NCBI GenBank assembly: GCA_020639215.1
Contig: JACKHA010000011.1
Coordinates: 24,460-88,459 of the forward strand
Reading direction: 5' to 3'
From: Phycisphaeraceae bacterium
Lineage (GTDB): Bacteria; Planctomycetota; Phycisphaerae; Phycisphaerales; UBA1924
DNA: 64,000 bases
Shown here piece after piece: positions 16,387-24,876 of the stretch. Below the pieces are notes generated by a model. That model ran no database searches. It saw nothing but the letters and a program-made list of their open reading frames with translations, and had not been told where the DNA came from. The translations under genes were made by a program, and so were the position numbers. Positions within the stretch are counted from its first letter, which is position 1, and each line of letters opens with the position of its first letter.

Positions 16387-16539
16387 TGCCAGGCGGAGCC
16401 CACGCGACCGAGCCGCGATCGTGAGATCGCGACGACTCCGTTCCATCTTGGCACGCCCGGGTTCACGCGCCGACAACCGATTGCGCCGACCGGCGCCGAT
16501 CTCGCGGCTTGCTTGCGAACACGTGCCGGCTCCGCCCGC

Positions 16540-17706
16540 TCACCCGTTCTTGGCCTCGAAGTCCTTCATGAACTGCGCCAGCGCCCGGCAGCCCTCGATC
16601 GGGAATGCGTTGTACACGCTGGCCCGCATGCCGCCGGTCGAGCGGTGGCCCTTGAGCTGGTCCATGCCGTTGGCGAGGGCCTCCTTGACAAACTTCTTGT
16701 CCAGGTCCGCGGCGTTGGCCACCTTCGGGTTCACCTTGAACGTGATGTTCATCAGGCTGCGGCTGTCCTTGCGGGCGTGGGGGGCCCAGAACGCCGACGC
16801 GTCCAGCGCGTCGTAGATGATCGCGGCCTTCTCCATGTTCCGCTTGTGCATCACCGCCAGCCCGCCCTCGTCCAGGATCCACTGGAACACCAGCCCGGAG
16901 ACATAGATCGGGAACACCGGCGGCGTGTTCGGGCGGCTCTCGTTCTTGGCGAACGAGTCGTACCGCAGCATCGTGGGCAACTTGCGCACCGGCTCGAGCA
17001 GGTCCTCGCGGATGATCACCAGCGTCGTCCCGGCGATGCCGACGTTCTTCTGGGCGCCGCAATAGATCAGCCCGTAGTCGCTGATGTTGATCGGGCGGGA
17101 GAAGATGTCGCTCGACGCGTCGCACACCAGGGTCGAGCCCTTGGGCACGTGCGGCAGGCGGATCGAGCCATCGGCGTTGCGGAACTGGGTTCCGTAGATC
17201 GTGTTGTTCGAGCACATGTGGACGTAGACGGGCTTGTCCTTGTAGACGACCTCGTTGTCCGCCGGGCAGAAGGTGTGGTTCGTCTTCCGCCCGTCCCACG
17301 CCTCGTAACACTTGGACGAGTACACGCCGACCTCTTCCCAGGTCTTCTCGGTCCAGACGCCGGTGGTCAGGAACGCCGCGACGCCGTCGTCGGGCAGCAG
17401 GTTGGCCGGCACCATGTGGTTCTGGGTGGTCGCGCCGCCGGTCAGGAACAGGACCTTGTAGTTGTCGGGAATGTTGCCGACCTTGCGGCACGCGGCCTCG
17501 GCGTCGGCGAGCACCTTGTCAAAAACGGTGCCTCGGTGGCTCTGCTCGGCGATGCCGATGCCCGAGCCCATGATGCTCCACAGGTCCTGCTGGGCCTGGC
17601 GGAGGACCGGCTCGGGCAGCACGCCCGGCCCGGCTGAGAAGTTGAAGGCGCGGGCGGGGAGCGCGGCCTTGGACGACGCGACGGCGGGGGCGGCTGCGGT
17701 GCTCAT
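16540..17706 (-). CDS. serC: Phosphoserine aminotransferase
   Basis: A PLP enzyme that converts 3-phosphohydroxypyruvate to phosphoserine in serine synthesis. Full length at 388 residues, with FNFSAGPGVLPEPVL at the N-terminus, GGATTQNHMVPANLL, the PLP-lysine segment YCGAQKNVGIAG and the C-terminal HRSTGGMRASVYNAFP. Start ATG 17706 lies 5 nt after a TATCAT box (17712-17717), consistent with a leaderless mRNA; a TTG two codons upstream is unlikely. serA (18452-19420) lies upstream on the same strand with an Uma2 gene between them. Confidence 0.95.
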   Translation of the reverse strand: MSTAAAPAVASSKAALPARAFNFSAGPGVLPEPVLRQAQQDLWSIMGSGIGIAEQSHRGTVFDKVLADAEAACRKVGNIPDNYKVLFLTGGATTQNHMVPANLLPDDGVAAFLTTGVWTEKTWEEVGVYSSKCYEAWDGRKTNHTFCPADNEVVYKDKPVYVHMCSNNTIYGTQFRNADGSIRLPHVPKGSTLVCDASSDIFSRPINISDYGLIYCGAQKNVGIAGTTLVIIREDLLEPVRKLPTMLRYDSFAKNESRPNTPPVFPIYVSGLVFQWILDEGGLAVMHKRNMEKAAIIYDALDASAFWAPHARKDSRSLMNITFKVNPKVANAADLDKKFVKEALANGMDQLKGHRSTGGMRASVYNAFPIEGCRALAQFMKDFEAKNG

Positions 17707-17711
17707 GGACA

Positions 17712-17717
17712 ATGATA
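17712..17717 (-). promoter_or_regulatory. Putative -10 box next to serC start
   Basis: TATCAT on the minus strand ends 5 nt before ATG 17706 with no Shine-Dalgarno, so serC may have its own leaderless promoter in addition to any read-through from serA. Confidence 0.4.
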
Positions 17718-17811
17718 CCGCGGTGGGCGACGCCGTTGGCCGGGAGGGCGGTCGGAGCGAGACCGGGGTAAGTGGGCCGGATCCGCGTGCGCACGTGCAG
17801 GCGACCCGGCG

Positions 17812-18393
17812 TCAGACGGCCATCGCGGCCCGCAACGCGTCCAGGTCGAACGCGAAGCCGGGGATGGCCTCGCTGGCCGCCGTGGCGCCCTCGCAGATCG
17901 CCTCAGCATAGACGCCGCCGCTGAGGCGGAACACGCGGACGCGCCGCTCATCGGGCTCGACGACCCAGTACTCGCGGACGCCGAACCGCTCGTAGTCGGT
18001 CCGCTTCGTTCGAAGGTCCATGCGGCGGCTGCTGGGCGAGAGGATCTCAACGACCATGTCCGGCACCAGCGACAGCGCCTGGTCCCGAGGGAACTCCCGA
18101 CCGGGTGCGACGTAGCAGACGTCCGGGGAGTAGACCAGGTCGGGAGCCAACCGAAGATCGACCTCGGGCAGCACCGCCCCGCCCAACGACAACGCGGCGG
18201 GGTCGATCTGGCGGAGAATCGCGAGCAGGATGCTCTGGTGGTGGGGCGTCGGCCTGGGCGACATGATCACGACCCCGTTGATGAGCTGGTACCTGAACCC
18301 GTCGTGTTCGAGCGCGAGGTACTCGTCGGCCGAGCAGCGGATGCCGATGTACTGCGGCTCCGCGGGGCGAGGATGGTCGACGCTCCGAACCAT
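17812..18393 (-). CDS. Uma2-family (DUF820) predicted endonuclease
   Basis: A 193-residue protein with the Uma2 pattern: YLALEHDGFRYQLINGVVIMSP (the E..GFRYELIDG-like start), HHQSILLAILRQID, then LVYSPDVCYV and PDMVVEILSPSSRRMDLRTKRTDYERFGVREYWVVEP, which carries the restriction-like PD...ExLSPS...K core. Uma2 genes are often multicopy and abundant in planctomycetes and cyanobacteria; the function is unproven. It sits between serA and serC on the same strand (58 and 105 bp gaps). ATG 18393 lies 6 nt after TACACT, suggesting its own leaderless start; a GTG at 18432 is also in frame. Confidence 0.85.
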   Translation of the reverse strand: MVRSVDHPRPAEPQYIGIRCSADEYLALEHDGFRYQLINGVVIMSPRPTPHHQSILLAILRQIDPAALSLGGAVLPEVDLRLAPDLVYSPDVCYVAPGREFPRDQALSLVPDMVVEILSPSSRRMDLRTKRTDYERFGVREYWVVEPDERRVRVFRLSGGVYAEAICEGATAASEAIPGFAFDLDALRAAMAV

Positions 18394-18399
18394 GTCCGA

Positions 18400-18405
18400 A
18401 GTGTA
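18400..18405 (-). promoter_or_regulatory. Putative -10 box next to Uma2 start
   Basis: TACACT on the minus strand ends 6 nt before ATG 18393; no Shine-Dalgarno. Confidence 0.45.
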
Positions 18406-18451
18406 TCGACCAAAGCCCGACAACGCCGACACGATCTCATATCCGGCGCAC

Positions 18452-19420
18452 TCAGTTCACCCGATTCGGCGTCGCCCCGCCCGCCTTGAACTCCCGCACG
18501 ATCCGCACCGTCTCATCCGCCACCGCCAGCTGCGCCTGGTCCGTCGACGCCCCGATGTGGTGCGTCACCACCACGCCCGGCATCGTCATCACCTCCGGGG
18601 CCCAGTCGCACGTCTTCTCCGCCGGCTCGCCCTCGAACACATCAAGCCCCGCCCGGATGCCCTTGGCCCGGATCGCGTCCCGCAGCGCGGCCTCGTCCAC
18701 CACGTCGCCGCGCGCGGTATTCAGGAAGATCGCCCCCGCCCGCATCGCCCCGAAGAACGCAGCGTCGCACATCCGCTTCGTGTCCGCGGTGGCCGCGACG
18801 TGGATCGACACGGCGTCCGCGCCGCCGACCGCCTTGAGCAGCTCGTCGCGCGTGCTGCCGCCGAACCCGATGTTCTTGGCCTTGGCCCCGTCGGGCGTCA
18901 GGCTCCGCGACCAGCCGATCACGTCCATGCCGAACGCCTGGGCCCGGCGCACGACGCCCATGCCGATCGACCCCGTGCCGACCACCAGCAGCGTCCGCCC
19001 CTTCAGCCCCGGCGCTTTGCTGTACTCGCCCTTGTTCCACTTGCCCTGGCGCGACAGCGCCCCCTGTTCGGGAATCCGCCGGTCGCAACACACCAGCAGC
19101 CCCATCGTCAGTTCCGCGACCGCGTCCGCGTTCATGCCGGGGCAGTTGCACACGGGCACGCCCTTGGCCGACGCGGCCTTCACGTCGATGTTGTCCACAC
19201 CCGCGCCCGCCCGGATGATCAGTTTCAGCCCCGGGCTGTCTTCAATGACGCTCGCGGGCACCTTGGTCGAGCGGACGATCAGCACCTGGGCCTTGGTGTC
19301 GGCGATCGCCTTGGCCATGGCCGGCGCGTCCAGCCCCGGCTTGCTGGCGACCTCGCACCCCAGGGCCTTGAGCCCGTCCACGCCGTGGGCCTCGAACTTG
19401 TCGGCGATCAGCACGTTCAT
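18452..19420 (-). CDS. serA: D-3-phosphoglycerate dehydrogenase (short form)
   Basis: Catalyses the first step of serine synthesis, oxidation of 3-phosphoglycerate with NAD. The Rossmann motif VGTGSIGMGVVRRA (about residue 147), the segment IRAGAGVDNIDVKAA, NTARGDVVDE and the catalytic HHIGAST histidine are visible. At 322 residues it lacks the C-terminal ASB/ACT regulatory domains, so feedback inhibition by serine through ACT is not expected. ATG 19420 follows GAGGAG. The serC gene follows downstream, which supports the phosphoglycerate assignment over other D-2-hydroxyacid dehydrogenases. Confidence 0.88.
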   Translation of the reverse strand: MNVLIADKFEAHGVDGLKALGCEVASKPGLDAPAMAKAIADTKAQVLIVRSTKVPASVIEDSPGLKLIIRAGAGVDNIDVKAASAKGVPVCNCPGMNADAVAELTMGLLVCCDRRIPEQGALSRQGKWNKGEYSKAPGLKGRTLLVVGTGSIGMGVVRRAQAFGMDVIGWSRSLTPDGAKAKNIGFGGSTRDELLKAVGGADAVSIHVAATADTKRMCDAAFFGAMRAGAIFLNTARGDVVDEAALRDAIRAKGIRAGLDVFEGEPAEKTCDWAPEVMTMPGVVVTHHIGASTDQAQLAVADETVRIVREFKAGGATPNRVN

Positions 19421-19496
19421 GGTGGGACTCCTCACTGCGAACCTGTGGGTCGCGGGATTCTACAACCCATCTCGCGCCCGATTCGTGGCACCTGCC

Positions 19497-19634
19497 CACG
19501 AGCCGCGCGGCGCAAGCCCGCGGTTGTTCTTGCGACTCTCCACGCCCTCTGGGTGTTCGATGTTCAGGTGCCGATGCGTGCGGGCGATTCGGCGGCACGG
19601 ACCGAGCAACCGCGGGCTTGCGCCGCGCGGCTCG
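19497..19634. repeat. Inverted pair of identical 28-bp GC-rich repeats
   Basis: Two copies in opposite orientation (about 19497-19527 and 19605-19634) of a 28-bp sequence containing CCGCGCGGCGCAAGCCCGCGG split as an imperfect palindrome. A third identical copy lies at about 32391-32418. The 227-bp gap around them holds no gene. Confidence 0.7.
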
Positions 19635-19647
19635 TTTGCCTCCAATC

Positions 19648-20418
19648 TCACACCAACCAACGCCCACCATCCACCCGCACGATCTGCCCGGTCGTGTACG
19701 CCGCGTCCAGCGCCAACCACCGCACGACCTCCGCCGCGTCCTCGGGGGTGCCCGCCCGCTCCAGCGGCACTCGCTCCAGGTACCGCCTTTGCAGCGCCTC
19801 GTCCGCCTCGTCCCCGTGCTCGGGCCACGCCACCACGCCGGGCGCCACGCCGTTGACGCGGACCCGCGGCGCCAAGTCGCGTGCCAGCGACCGGACCATC
19901 TCCTCGAGCGCGGCCTTGGACATCGAGTACGCCGCGTGGTCTTTCCGAGGGCGCCCCATCGAGTGGATGTCGCACATCGCCACGACCCCCGCCCCGATCG
20001 GCAGGATCGAGTTCCGCAGCGAGCCGGCCAGCCCGGCCGTCAGCACCAACGGCGCGACCGCGTTGACCCGCATGAAGTCCTCGACCCCGAACTCACCCTC
20101 GCCCGCCTCCCGGGCCGCGGCGTCCAGCGGCGTCGGTGCATAGATCGACGCGTTGTGCACCAGCACATCCAGACGCCGGTGCGACCGGGCAATCGCCGCA
20201 GCGAACGCCCGAACCTCCACAAGATCGCCCAGGTCCAGCCGCTCCGCCGCGACGTTCGCCCCGAATCCCCGCACCTCGTCGATCAAAGCCCGCGCCCCGC
20301 CCCGGCTCGAGCGATACGTCACAATCAGGTCGCACCCGCCCCGCGCCAACGCCAGCGACGTGGTCCGCCCAACACGCCGAGCGCCGCCCGTGATGAGCGC
20401 GAGGGGACGCTCACCCAT
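19648..20418 (-). CDS. Short-chain dehydrogenase/reductase, pteridine reductase-like
   Basis: A 256-residue classical SDR with the cofactor loop ITGGARRVGRTTSLALA at the N-terminus (TGxxRxxG, suggesting NADPH), LVHNASIY, and the catalytic YSMSKAALE (Tyr-x3-Lys). The GGARRVG form and NASIY resemble FolM/pteridine reductases, which reduce biopterin or dihydrofolate, but other SDR functions are possible. It overlaps the stop codon of the small upstream ORF by 8 bp (20411-20418), indicating translational coupling in a minus-strand run that begins with an STN protein and a sigma factor. Confidence 0.85.
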   Translation of the reverse strand: MGERPLALITGGARRVGRTTSLALARGGCDLIVTYRSSRGGARALIDEVRGFGANVAAERLDLGDLVEVRAFAAAIARSHRRLDVLVHNASIYAPTPLDAAAREAGEGEFGVEDFMRVNAVAPLVLTAGLAGSLRNSILPIGAGVVAMCDIHSMGRPRKDHAAYSMSKAALEEMVRSLARDLAPRVRVNGVAPGVVAWPEHGDEADEALQRRYLERVPLERAGTPEDAAEVVRWLALDAAYTTGQIVRVDGGRWLV

Positions 20419-20719
20419 GGGGCAGGTCCTCGTCCCGCTCGAACGCCTCGGGCGGCGGCGAGCCCGCACGCCGCCCGGCCTCGGCCCACGCGTCGCTGTG
20501 CCTCGTCACCGAACGCTTGGCCCCGTCCGACAGGCGACGCCGGATCCGACGCATCAGGATCAGCACGAGGCACGTGACCACGACGACGCCGACCAGCGAC
20601 ACGACGAGCGTCATCGTCGCGACCTTGCGGGCCGCCTCGCGCCGCTCCGGCACTGGCACCCCGCCGACCGTGGCGATCAGCAACGCGACCGAACTGTGCG
20701 AACCGGGGTCCAGCGGCAC
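20411..20719 (-). CDS. Small membrane protein of unknown function
   Basis: A 102-residue ORF starting at GTG with one strong hydrophobic segment (about residues 36-56, LVVSLVGVVVVTCLVLILM) followed by an Arg-rich cytoplasmic side and a polar tail. No family recognised. It is tightly placed: 8 bp after the stop of the upstream TM protein and overlapping the SDR gene, so it is likely part of the same transcript. Confidence 0.55.
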   Translation of the reverse strand: MPLDPGSHSSVALLIATVGGVPVPERREAARKVATMTLVVSLVGVVVVTCLVLILMRRIRRRLSDGAKRSVTRHSDAWAEAGRRAGSPPPEAFERDEDLPHG

Positions 20720-20727
20720 GAACGAGT

Positions 20728-21369
20728 TTACGCGGCAACTCGGCCCGCGCCGCTGGTCGCCGCCGGACCGCTCGCCGGCGAACCGTCCGAGCCCTCCTCC
20801 TCCGCCGGTCGATCCGGCACGATCCGCACGCCCTCGGGCGTCCGAACCAGCCCCTCCCCACGCCCGGCCTCCCGCAGCGCACGCGCCAGGGCATCGTCGC
20901 CGATCGTCGCGATGTCCGCCGTCGCCCGAACGCGCGACCGCGCCATCAACTCCGTCCCGTCGTTCCCGATCCGCGAAACCGACACCGCGGCGACCCGGAC
21001 TCGCGGCACCACGTCCCAGGACGCCACGTCCACCGCACGCATCGCATCCCGCGGCGACGACGCGACCAACACAGGAGCTTCGGGCGCGTCCGGAGTCACG
21101 GTCTGATCACGATCGCCCCGGTCACCGCCGCCGCGGCCCGCGATCTCCGGGCCAATGGCATCGCGTTCAGAGAAGCCAGGGCCGCCCCAAACCACCGCGG
21201 CGCCGATCGCCACAGCGAGCACGGGAGCAGCCACCGCCACCAGACGCCCGGCGAGCCGACGCCGCCCCCGTGCCCGCACCTCGCGCTGTATCCCCGCCAG
21301 CATCGCGGCCTTGCGAGCCCGCCCCGCCTCGCTCAGCCCACCGCGTTGGTTCGTCCGATCGGTTTCCAT
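20728..21369 (-). CDS. Single-pass membrane protein downstream of a sigma factor
   Basis: A 213-residue protein with a basic N-terminal cytoplasmic stretch (residues 1-45), one transmembrane helix (about 45-62, VAVAAPVLAVAIGAAVVW) and a polar, Gly/Asp-rich outer domain. It has no recognisable anti-sigma motif, but its place directly after an ECF-like sigma gene and its topology resemble membrane anti-sigma factors. That role is inference only. ATG 21369 has GGAG upstream. Confidence 0.6.
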   Translation of the reverse strand: METDRTNQRGGLSEAGRARKAAMLAGIQREVRARGRRRLAGRLVAVAAPVLAVAIGAAVVWGGPGFSERDAIGPEIAGRGGGDRGDRDQTVTPDAPEAPVLVASSPRDAMRAVDVASWDVVPRVRVAAVSVSRIGNDGTELMARSRVRATADIATIGDDALARALREAGRGEGLVRTPEGVRIVPDRPAEEEGSDGSPASGPAATSGAGRVAA

Positions 21370-21393
21370 CGCGCACACTCCGATTCCCACACC

Positions 21394-21429
21394 CTCGATG
21401 CCTTGATGCCTCGTGCCTCGATGCCTTCC
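21394..21429. repeat. Repeat built from CTCGATGCC units
   Basis: Three to four CTCGATGCC/TTGATGCC-type units in 36 bp between the sigma-factor and TM-protein genes. An almost identical 36-bp block (about three mismatches) lies at 38759-38794. Confidence 0.6.
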
Positions 21430-21477
21430 ACTCCATCATCACCCGGCCGAACCGCAATCACCCCGCGCGAACCGCCG

Positions 21478-22053
21478 CTACGCCACCCACGATCCCCGCA
21501 GCCGCCGGATCAGCCGCCTCAGCCGCCCGTGGGCCGCGTCCCCGGACACCCCCGCCGACCGACCGACCTCCTCCAGCGTCGCGCCCCGCCCGTACCGCAG
21601 CTGCAGCATCGCCCGCTCCTGCTCGTCAACATCCCGGAGCACACGCTCCAGCCACTCGCCCGCCGTGGCCTCGGTCGCGCCTTCACACACCGCATCGACC
21701 TCCCGGGCCGCCGCCGCCCGCTCCCGCCGTGTCGCCCGCGCCTCACGCCGCAGCAAATCAACCGCGCTCGAATGCACCGCCCGCACCATCCACCTCGCCA
21801 GTTCCGCCTCGCCCCGCATCGCCGGGATCCGGCGCGCCACCCGCAGCATCGTCTCCTGCACCACATCCAGGCAGAACGATTCGTCGCGTCGTGTGAACCC
21901 GCGGGCCATGGCGTAGCACCGATCGAACCACGCCTCGTACAGCACGCCGAACGCCTCGCGATCGCCCCGCCCGACCCGCGCGCACAACGCCGCGGTCTCG
22001 GTGTCCAGCAGCGACGGCGCTCCGCCAGACTCCGATCCCAACCGCGCAGGCAC
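21478..22053 (-). CDS. RNA polymerase sigma factor, ECF-like
   Basis: About 191 residues with sigma region 2 (DREAFGVLYEAWFDRCYAMA, DVVQETMLRVAR) and region 4 helix-turn-helix (ERAMLQLRYGRGATLEEVG, VSGDAAHGRLRRLIRRLR). Group-4 sigma factors direct RNA polymerase to small regulons, usually under an anti-sigma. The start is uncertain: GTG 22053 gives normal length; the frame is open to a TTG at 22140. It lies between an STN-domain secreted protein and a membrane protein on the same strand, which would fit a signalling operon. Confidence 0.8.
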   Translation of the reverse strand: MPARLGSESGGAPSLLDTETAALCARVGRGDREAFGVLYEAWFDRCYAMARGFTRRDESFCLDVVQETMLRVARRIPAMRGEAELARWMVRAVHSSAVDLLRREARATRRERAAAAREVDAVCEGATEATAGEWLERVLRDVDEQERAMLQLRYGRGATLEEVGRSAGVSGDAAHGRLRRLIRRLRGSWVA

Positions 22054-22194
22054 ACCGCCCGAGGGTCCACCTCGGGCGGCGTCGTCCGCCGAACCCGCCA
22101 AGAGCGCGGCGGACGGGGTTGGGGGCTCGGCTCGGGCCAAACGGGGCTCCCGTCGCGACGCCGCCCCGACTCCGGAACGGTGTCCATGATGACG

Positions 22195-23394
22195 TTACCG
22201 CCCGCCGCGGCTCGCGTTTGCACGCATCTTCTCCAGCATCGTCCGCACCGCCTCGTGCAGCGTCGGGCCGGCCTGCAGCGTCAGCGTCCGCTCGGCCTCG
22301 GTCGCCAGCACCTGCGTCCCGTCGTCGCCGACGACCGCCGCCAGTTGGTTCAGCGCCGCGACAAACCGCTGGCCCCGATCGCCCAGGCCGCGGATGTCGT
22401 ACACGACAACGCTCGGGGCCGCCCCCTGTGTGACCGCGGCCAGCGACGCCCGGGCCTCCTCCATCCGCGACCGCGCGTGCCTGGCCTCCAGCTCCAGGAT
22501 CCGCGCCCGCGACTCGGTCTCGATCACGCGCGTCCGAGCCTCCTGCACCTGGCCCTCGCTGACCGCGCCCTGCTCGGCAAGCTGTGACGCCCGCTCGTAC
22601 GCCTGGGCCGCGGCGTGCAAGCGCTCGTCGGCCGTCCTGGCCTCGATCGCCAGCGTCTCGGCACGAAGCTCGTACTCCGACATCTCCCGGCGCAGCGCCT
22701 CGGCCCGGCTCGACGCCGGCCGCCACGTCTGCACATATCGCGCCAGCACCGCCTGCACCATCTCCCGCTGCTCGGGCGAGCCCTTGAACACCAGCATCTG
22801 CGTCTGGTCGTGGTACGCCAGTTCCGGCTCACCCGAGCCCGGCGACAGCGACATCGCCGACTCGATCATCTCGAAGATCTGCTTGACCTGGGCCTCCGTC
22901 GGCTCCTCGTTCGCCGGGCGGAGCACGTCGCCGATGGAGAACACGTCGTTGACGACCGTCCCACCCGCGCGGCGCTGCGCCTGGTCCACCCGAACGACGA
23001 AGATCGACGTTGAGCCCTCAGCCGGCGACTCCTCGCTGTCCGGGGAGATCTGGTCGATCGACACCCGAGCCACCGACGGATCGGGGAAGAGCGACTCGAC
23101 CAACCGAATCGTCGAGTAAGGCGTCACACCGCGCAGTTGCAACGGGGGCATCCGCAGAGCCCGGACCTCCGGTCCAGCAACGATGTTGGCTCGGCACGTC
23201 CGGCTGACCGCGTCGAGGTACTCACCCAGCGTTCCACCGGGAAAGTCCAGATCCACGGGGTCGTCGATCACGATCGCGGCGTCGGTCGCCAGCGGGCCCG
23301 GGCCTCCCAGCGCCGGGGCCGAAACGATGCTTCCGCAGGCCAGCGCGATGCACATGGCGGCGGATGACAGCACAAACGGGCGATTCCTGCGCAT
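22195..23394 (-). CDS. Exported STN-like protein with coiled coil, unknown function
   Basis: A 399-residue protein: signal peptide (about residues 1-30), an STN-like segment (about 45-105: DLDFPGGTLGEYLDAVSR and ALRMPPLQLRGVTPYSTIRL) as found at the periplasmic ends of secretins and TonB receptors, a second alpha/beta domain (about 180-225), then a long Arg/Glu/Ala-rich coiled coil (about 230-330) and a final globular part. No enzyme motif is seen. ATG 23394 has GGAG about 8 nt upstream. It is the first gene of a minus-strand run containing the sigma factor, so it might feed a signal to that system. Confidence 0.6.
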   Translation of the reverse strand: MRRNRPFVLSSAAMCIALACGSIVSAPALGGPGPLATDAAIVIDDPVDLDFPGGTLGEYLDAVSRTCRANIVAGPEVRALRMPPLQLRGVTPYSTIRLVESLFPDPSVARVSIDQISPDSEESPAEGSTSIFVVRVDQAQRRAGGTVVNDVFSIGDVLRPANEEPTEAQVKQIFEMIESAMSLSPGSGEPELAYHDQTQMLVFKGSPEQREMVQAVLARYVQTWRPASSRAEALRREMSEYELRAETLAIEARTADERLHAAAQAYERASQLAEQGAVSEGQVQEARTRVIETESRARILELEARHARSRMEEARASLAAVTQGAAPSVVVYDIRGLGDRGQRFVAALNQLAAVVGDDGTQVLATEAERTLTLQAGPTLHEAVRTMLEKMRANASRGGR

Positions 23395-23551
23395 GGCGTT
23401 CTCCAGCCCCGCACAACCAACCCGGCCCGCGGGGATGCACGGACAACGCCGCCGCCCCCGCCATCCGGCGCGACTTTCCAGGATTTCCTCGACACCCCCG
23501 CGGCCCGCCCTAGAGTCCCCACCCGCGACCCGCTCGCGCCCGGAGCCTCCC

Positions 23552-24659
23552 ATGCACTTCGACGCCCACCAGCCCATCATCAACGACCTCGAGGCGCGGA
23601 TTTTGACGATCCGCGACTCTCTTTAACTACGACGACAAGGCAAAGTCCCTCTCCGAACTCGAAGGCACCATGGGCGAGGGCGGCTTCTGGGACAACCAGA
23701 CCGCGGCCCAAAAAACCGTGACCCAGGTCAAGTCGCTCAAGGCGATGCTCGAGCCCCTCCGGCGCGTCATCTCCGACTTCGACGAGGCCCGTCTGGCCTA
23801 CGAGATGGCCAAGGAAGCCGGCGACAACGACCTGCTCGCCGAGGCCGACGAGGCACTCTTCGACCTCCAGCAGCGCATGGAAAAGGTCGAGATGCAGTCC
23901 CTGCTCTCGGGCAAGTACGACCCGCGCAACTGCTTCATCACCATCTCCGCCGGCGACGGCGGCACCGAGGCCAACGACTGGGCCGAGATGCTCTACCGCA
24001 TGTACGTCATGTACTGCGAGCACCAGGGCTTCGCACTCGAAGAGATCGAGAAGTCCCCCGGCACCGAGGTCGGCATCGACTCGGCCACGCTGCTCGTCAA
24101 GGGCCCCTTCGCCTTCGGATACCTCAACTGCGAGCGAGGCACCCACCGCCTGGCCCGCGTCTCGCCCTTCAACGCACAGGGCAAACGCCAGACCTCCTTC
24201 GCCACCGTCGACGTCACCCCCGAGATGGACGAGGCCAGCGTCGAGATCCCCGAGAAGGACCTCGAGATCACCCCCTTCGTCCGCGCCAGCGGCCCCGGCG
24301 GGCAGAACGTCAACAAGGTCGCCACCGCCATCAGACTCGTCCACAAGCCCACCGGCATCATGGTCGTCGCCAGCACCTACCGCGACCAGCCCCAGAATCG
24401 GCGTCAGGCCATGAACATCCTCCAGGCCAAACTCGAGCAGATGGCCGAAGAGAAACGCGACGCGGAGATCAAGGCCGCCGCCGGCGGCGACCTCTCGCGC
24501 GGCTGGGGCACCCAGATCCGCTCGTACGTGCTCTACGACAACCGTGTCAAGGACCACCGCACCTCGCACGAGTCCAGCGACCCCGCCCGCGTCCTGGCCG
24601 GCGACCTGCACCCGTTCATCGACGCCGAACTCAAACGCCGTCGCGCCGAACGGGGCTGA
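23552..24659 (+). CDS. prfB: Peptide chain release factor 2, expressed by +1 frameshift
   Basis: RF2 terminates translation at UGA and UAA. The gene is in two frames: 23552-23626 encodes 24 residues (MHFDAHQPIINDL...IRDSL) and ends at TAA 23624. Skipping one T continues as NYDDKAKSLSELEG to TGA at 24657-24659. The junction matches the position of the classical prfB frameshift (E. coli L/DYD). The codon-recognition tripeptide SPF (in RVSPFNAQ) and the catalytic GPGGQNVNK identify RF2. The slip codon CTT is kept, but the stop is TAA instead of the usual TGA and no AGGGGG-like stimulator precedes it. GGAG precedes ATG 23552, with a TAGAGT box at 23511-23516. Confidence 0.92.
23621..23627 (+). 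promoter_or_regulatory. prfB recoding site (CTT TAA C)
   Basis: Peptidyl-tRNA on CTT can re-pair with TTT, so that AAC is read next and the frame shifts by +1. In the well-studied sites the stop is TGA, which is read only by RF2 and makes the control autoregulatory; here it is TAA. Confidence 0.75.
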
Positions 24660-24687
24660 CCAACACCCGATCCCACGACCCGCGCGC

Positions 24688-24860
24688 GAGCCGGGGCGTC
24701 CCCGCCCCGGACCCGGGACCCAATCGCGCGAGCCGGGGCGTCCCCGCCCCGGACCCGGGACCCAATCGCGCGAGCCGGGGCGTCCCCGCCCCGGACCCCC
24801 TCTTCAAGTCGCGCCGGTCCGCCCCGCAGACAAACCGGGGCGGGGACGCCCCTGCTCGCT
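24688..24860. repeat. Three tandem 42-bp GC-rich repeats plus an inverted copy
   Basis: Units start at 24688, 24730 and 24772, each with GAGCCGGGGCGTCCCCGCCC, a self-complementary core. An inverted partial copy follows at about 24834-24860. They fill the space between the converging prfB and release-factor-like genes and may act as a two-way transcription barrier. Confidence 0.75.
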
Positions 24861-24876
24861 TAGTCACTTCAGATTG

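Noticed and set aside
18452..19420. serA as a truncated pseudogene
   Set aside because: The 322-residue form has complete substrate- and NAD-binding domains; short SerA proteins without ACT domains are normal.
23552..24659. prfB as a frameshifted pseudogene or sequencing error
   Set aside because: The break lies exactly at the known recoding position with the CTT slip codon kept, and the rest of the gene is intact. An error remains possible but is less likely.
24688..24860. Tandem repeats as a CRISPR array
   Set aside because: Units are directly adjacent with no unique spacers, there are only three, and no cas gene is present.
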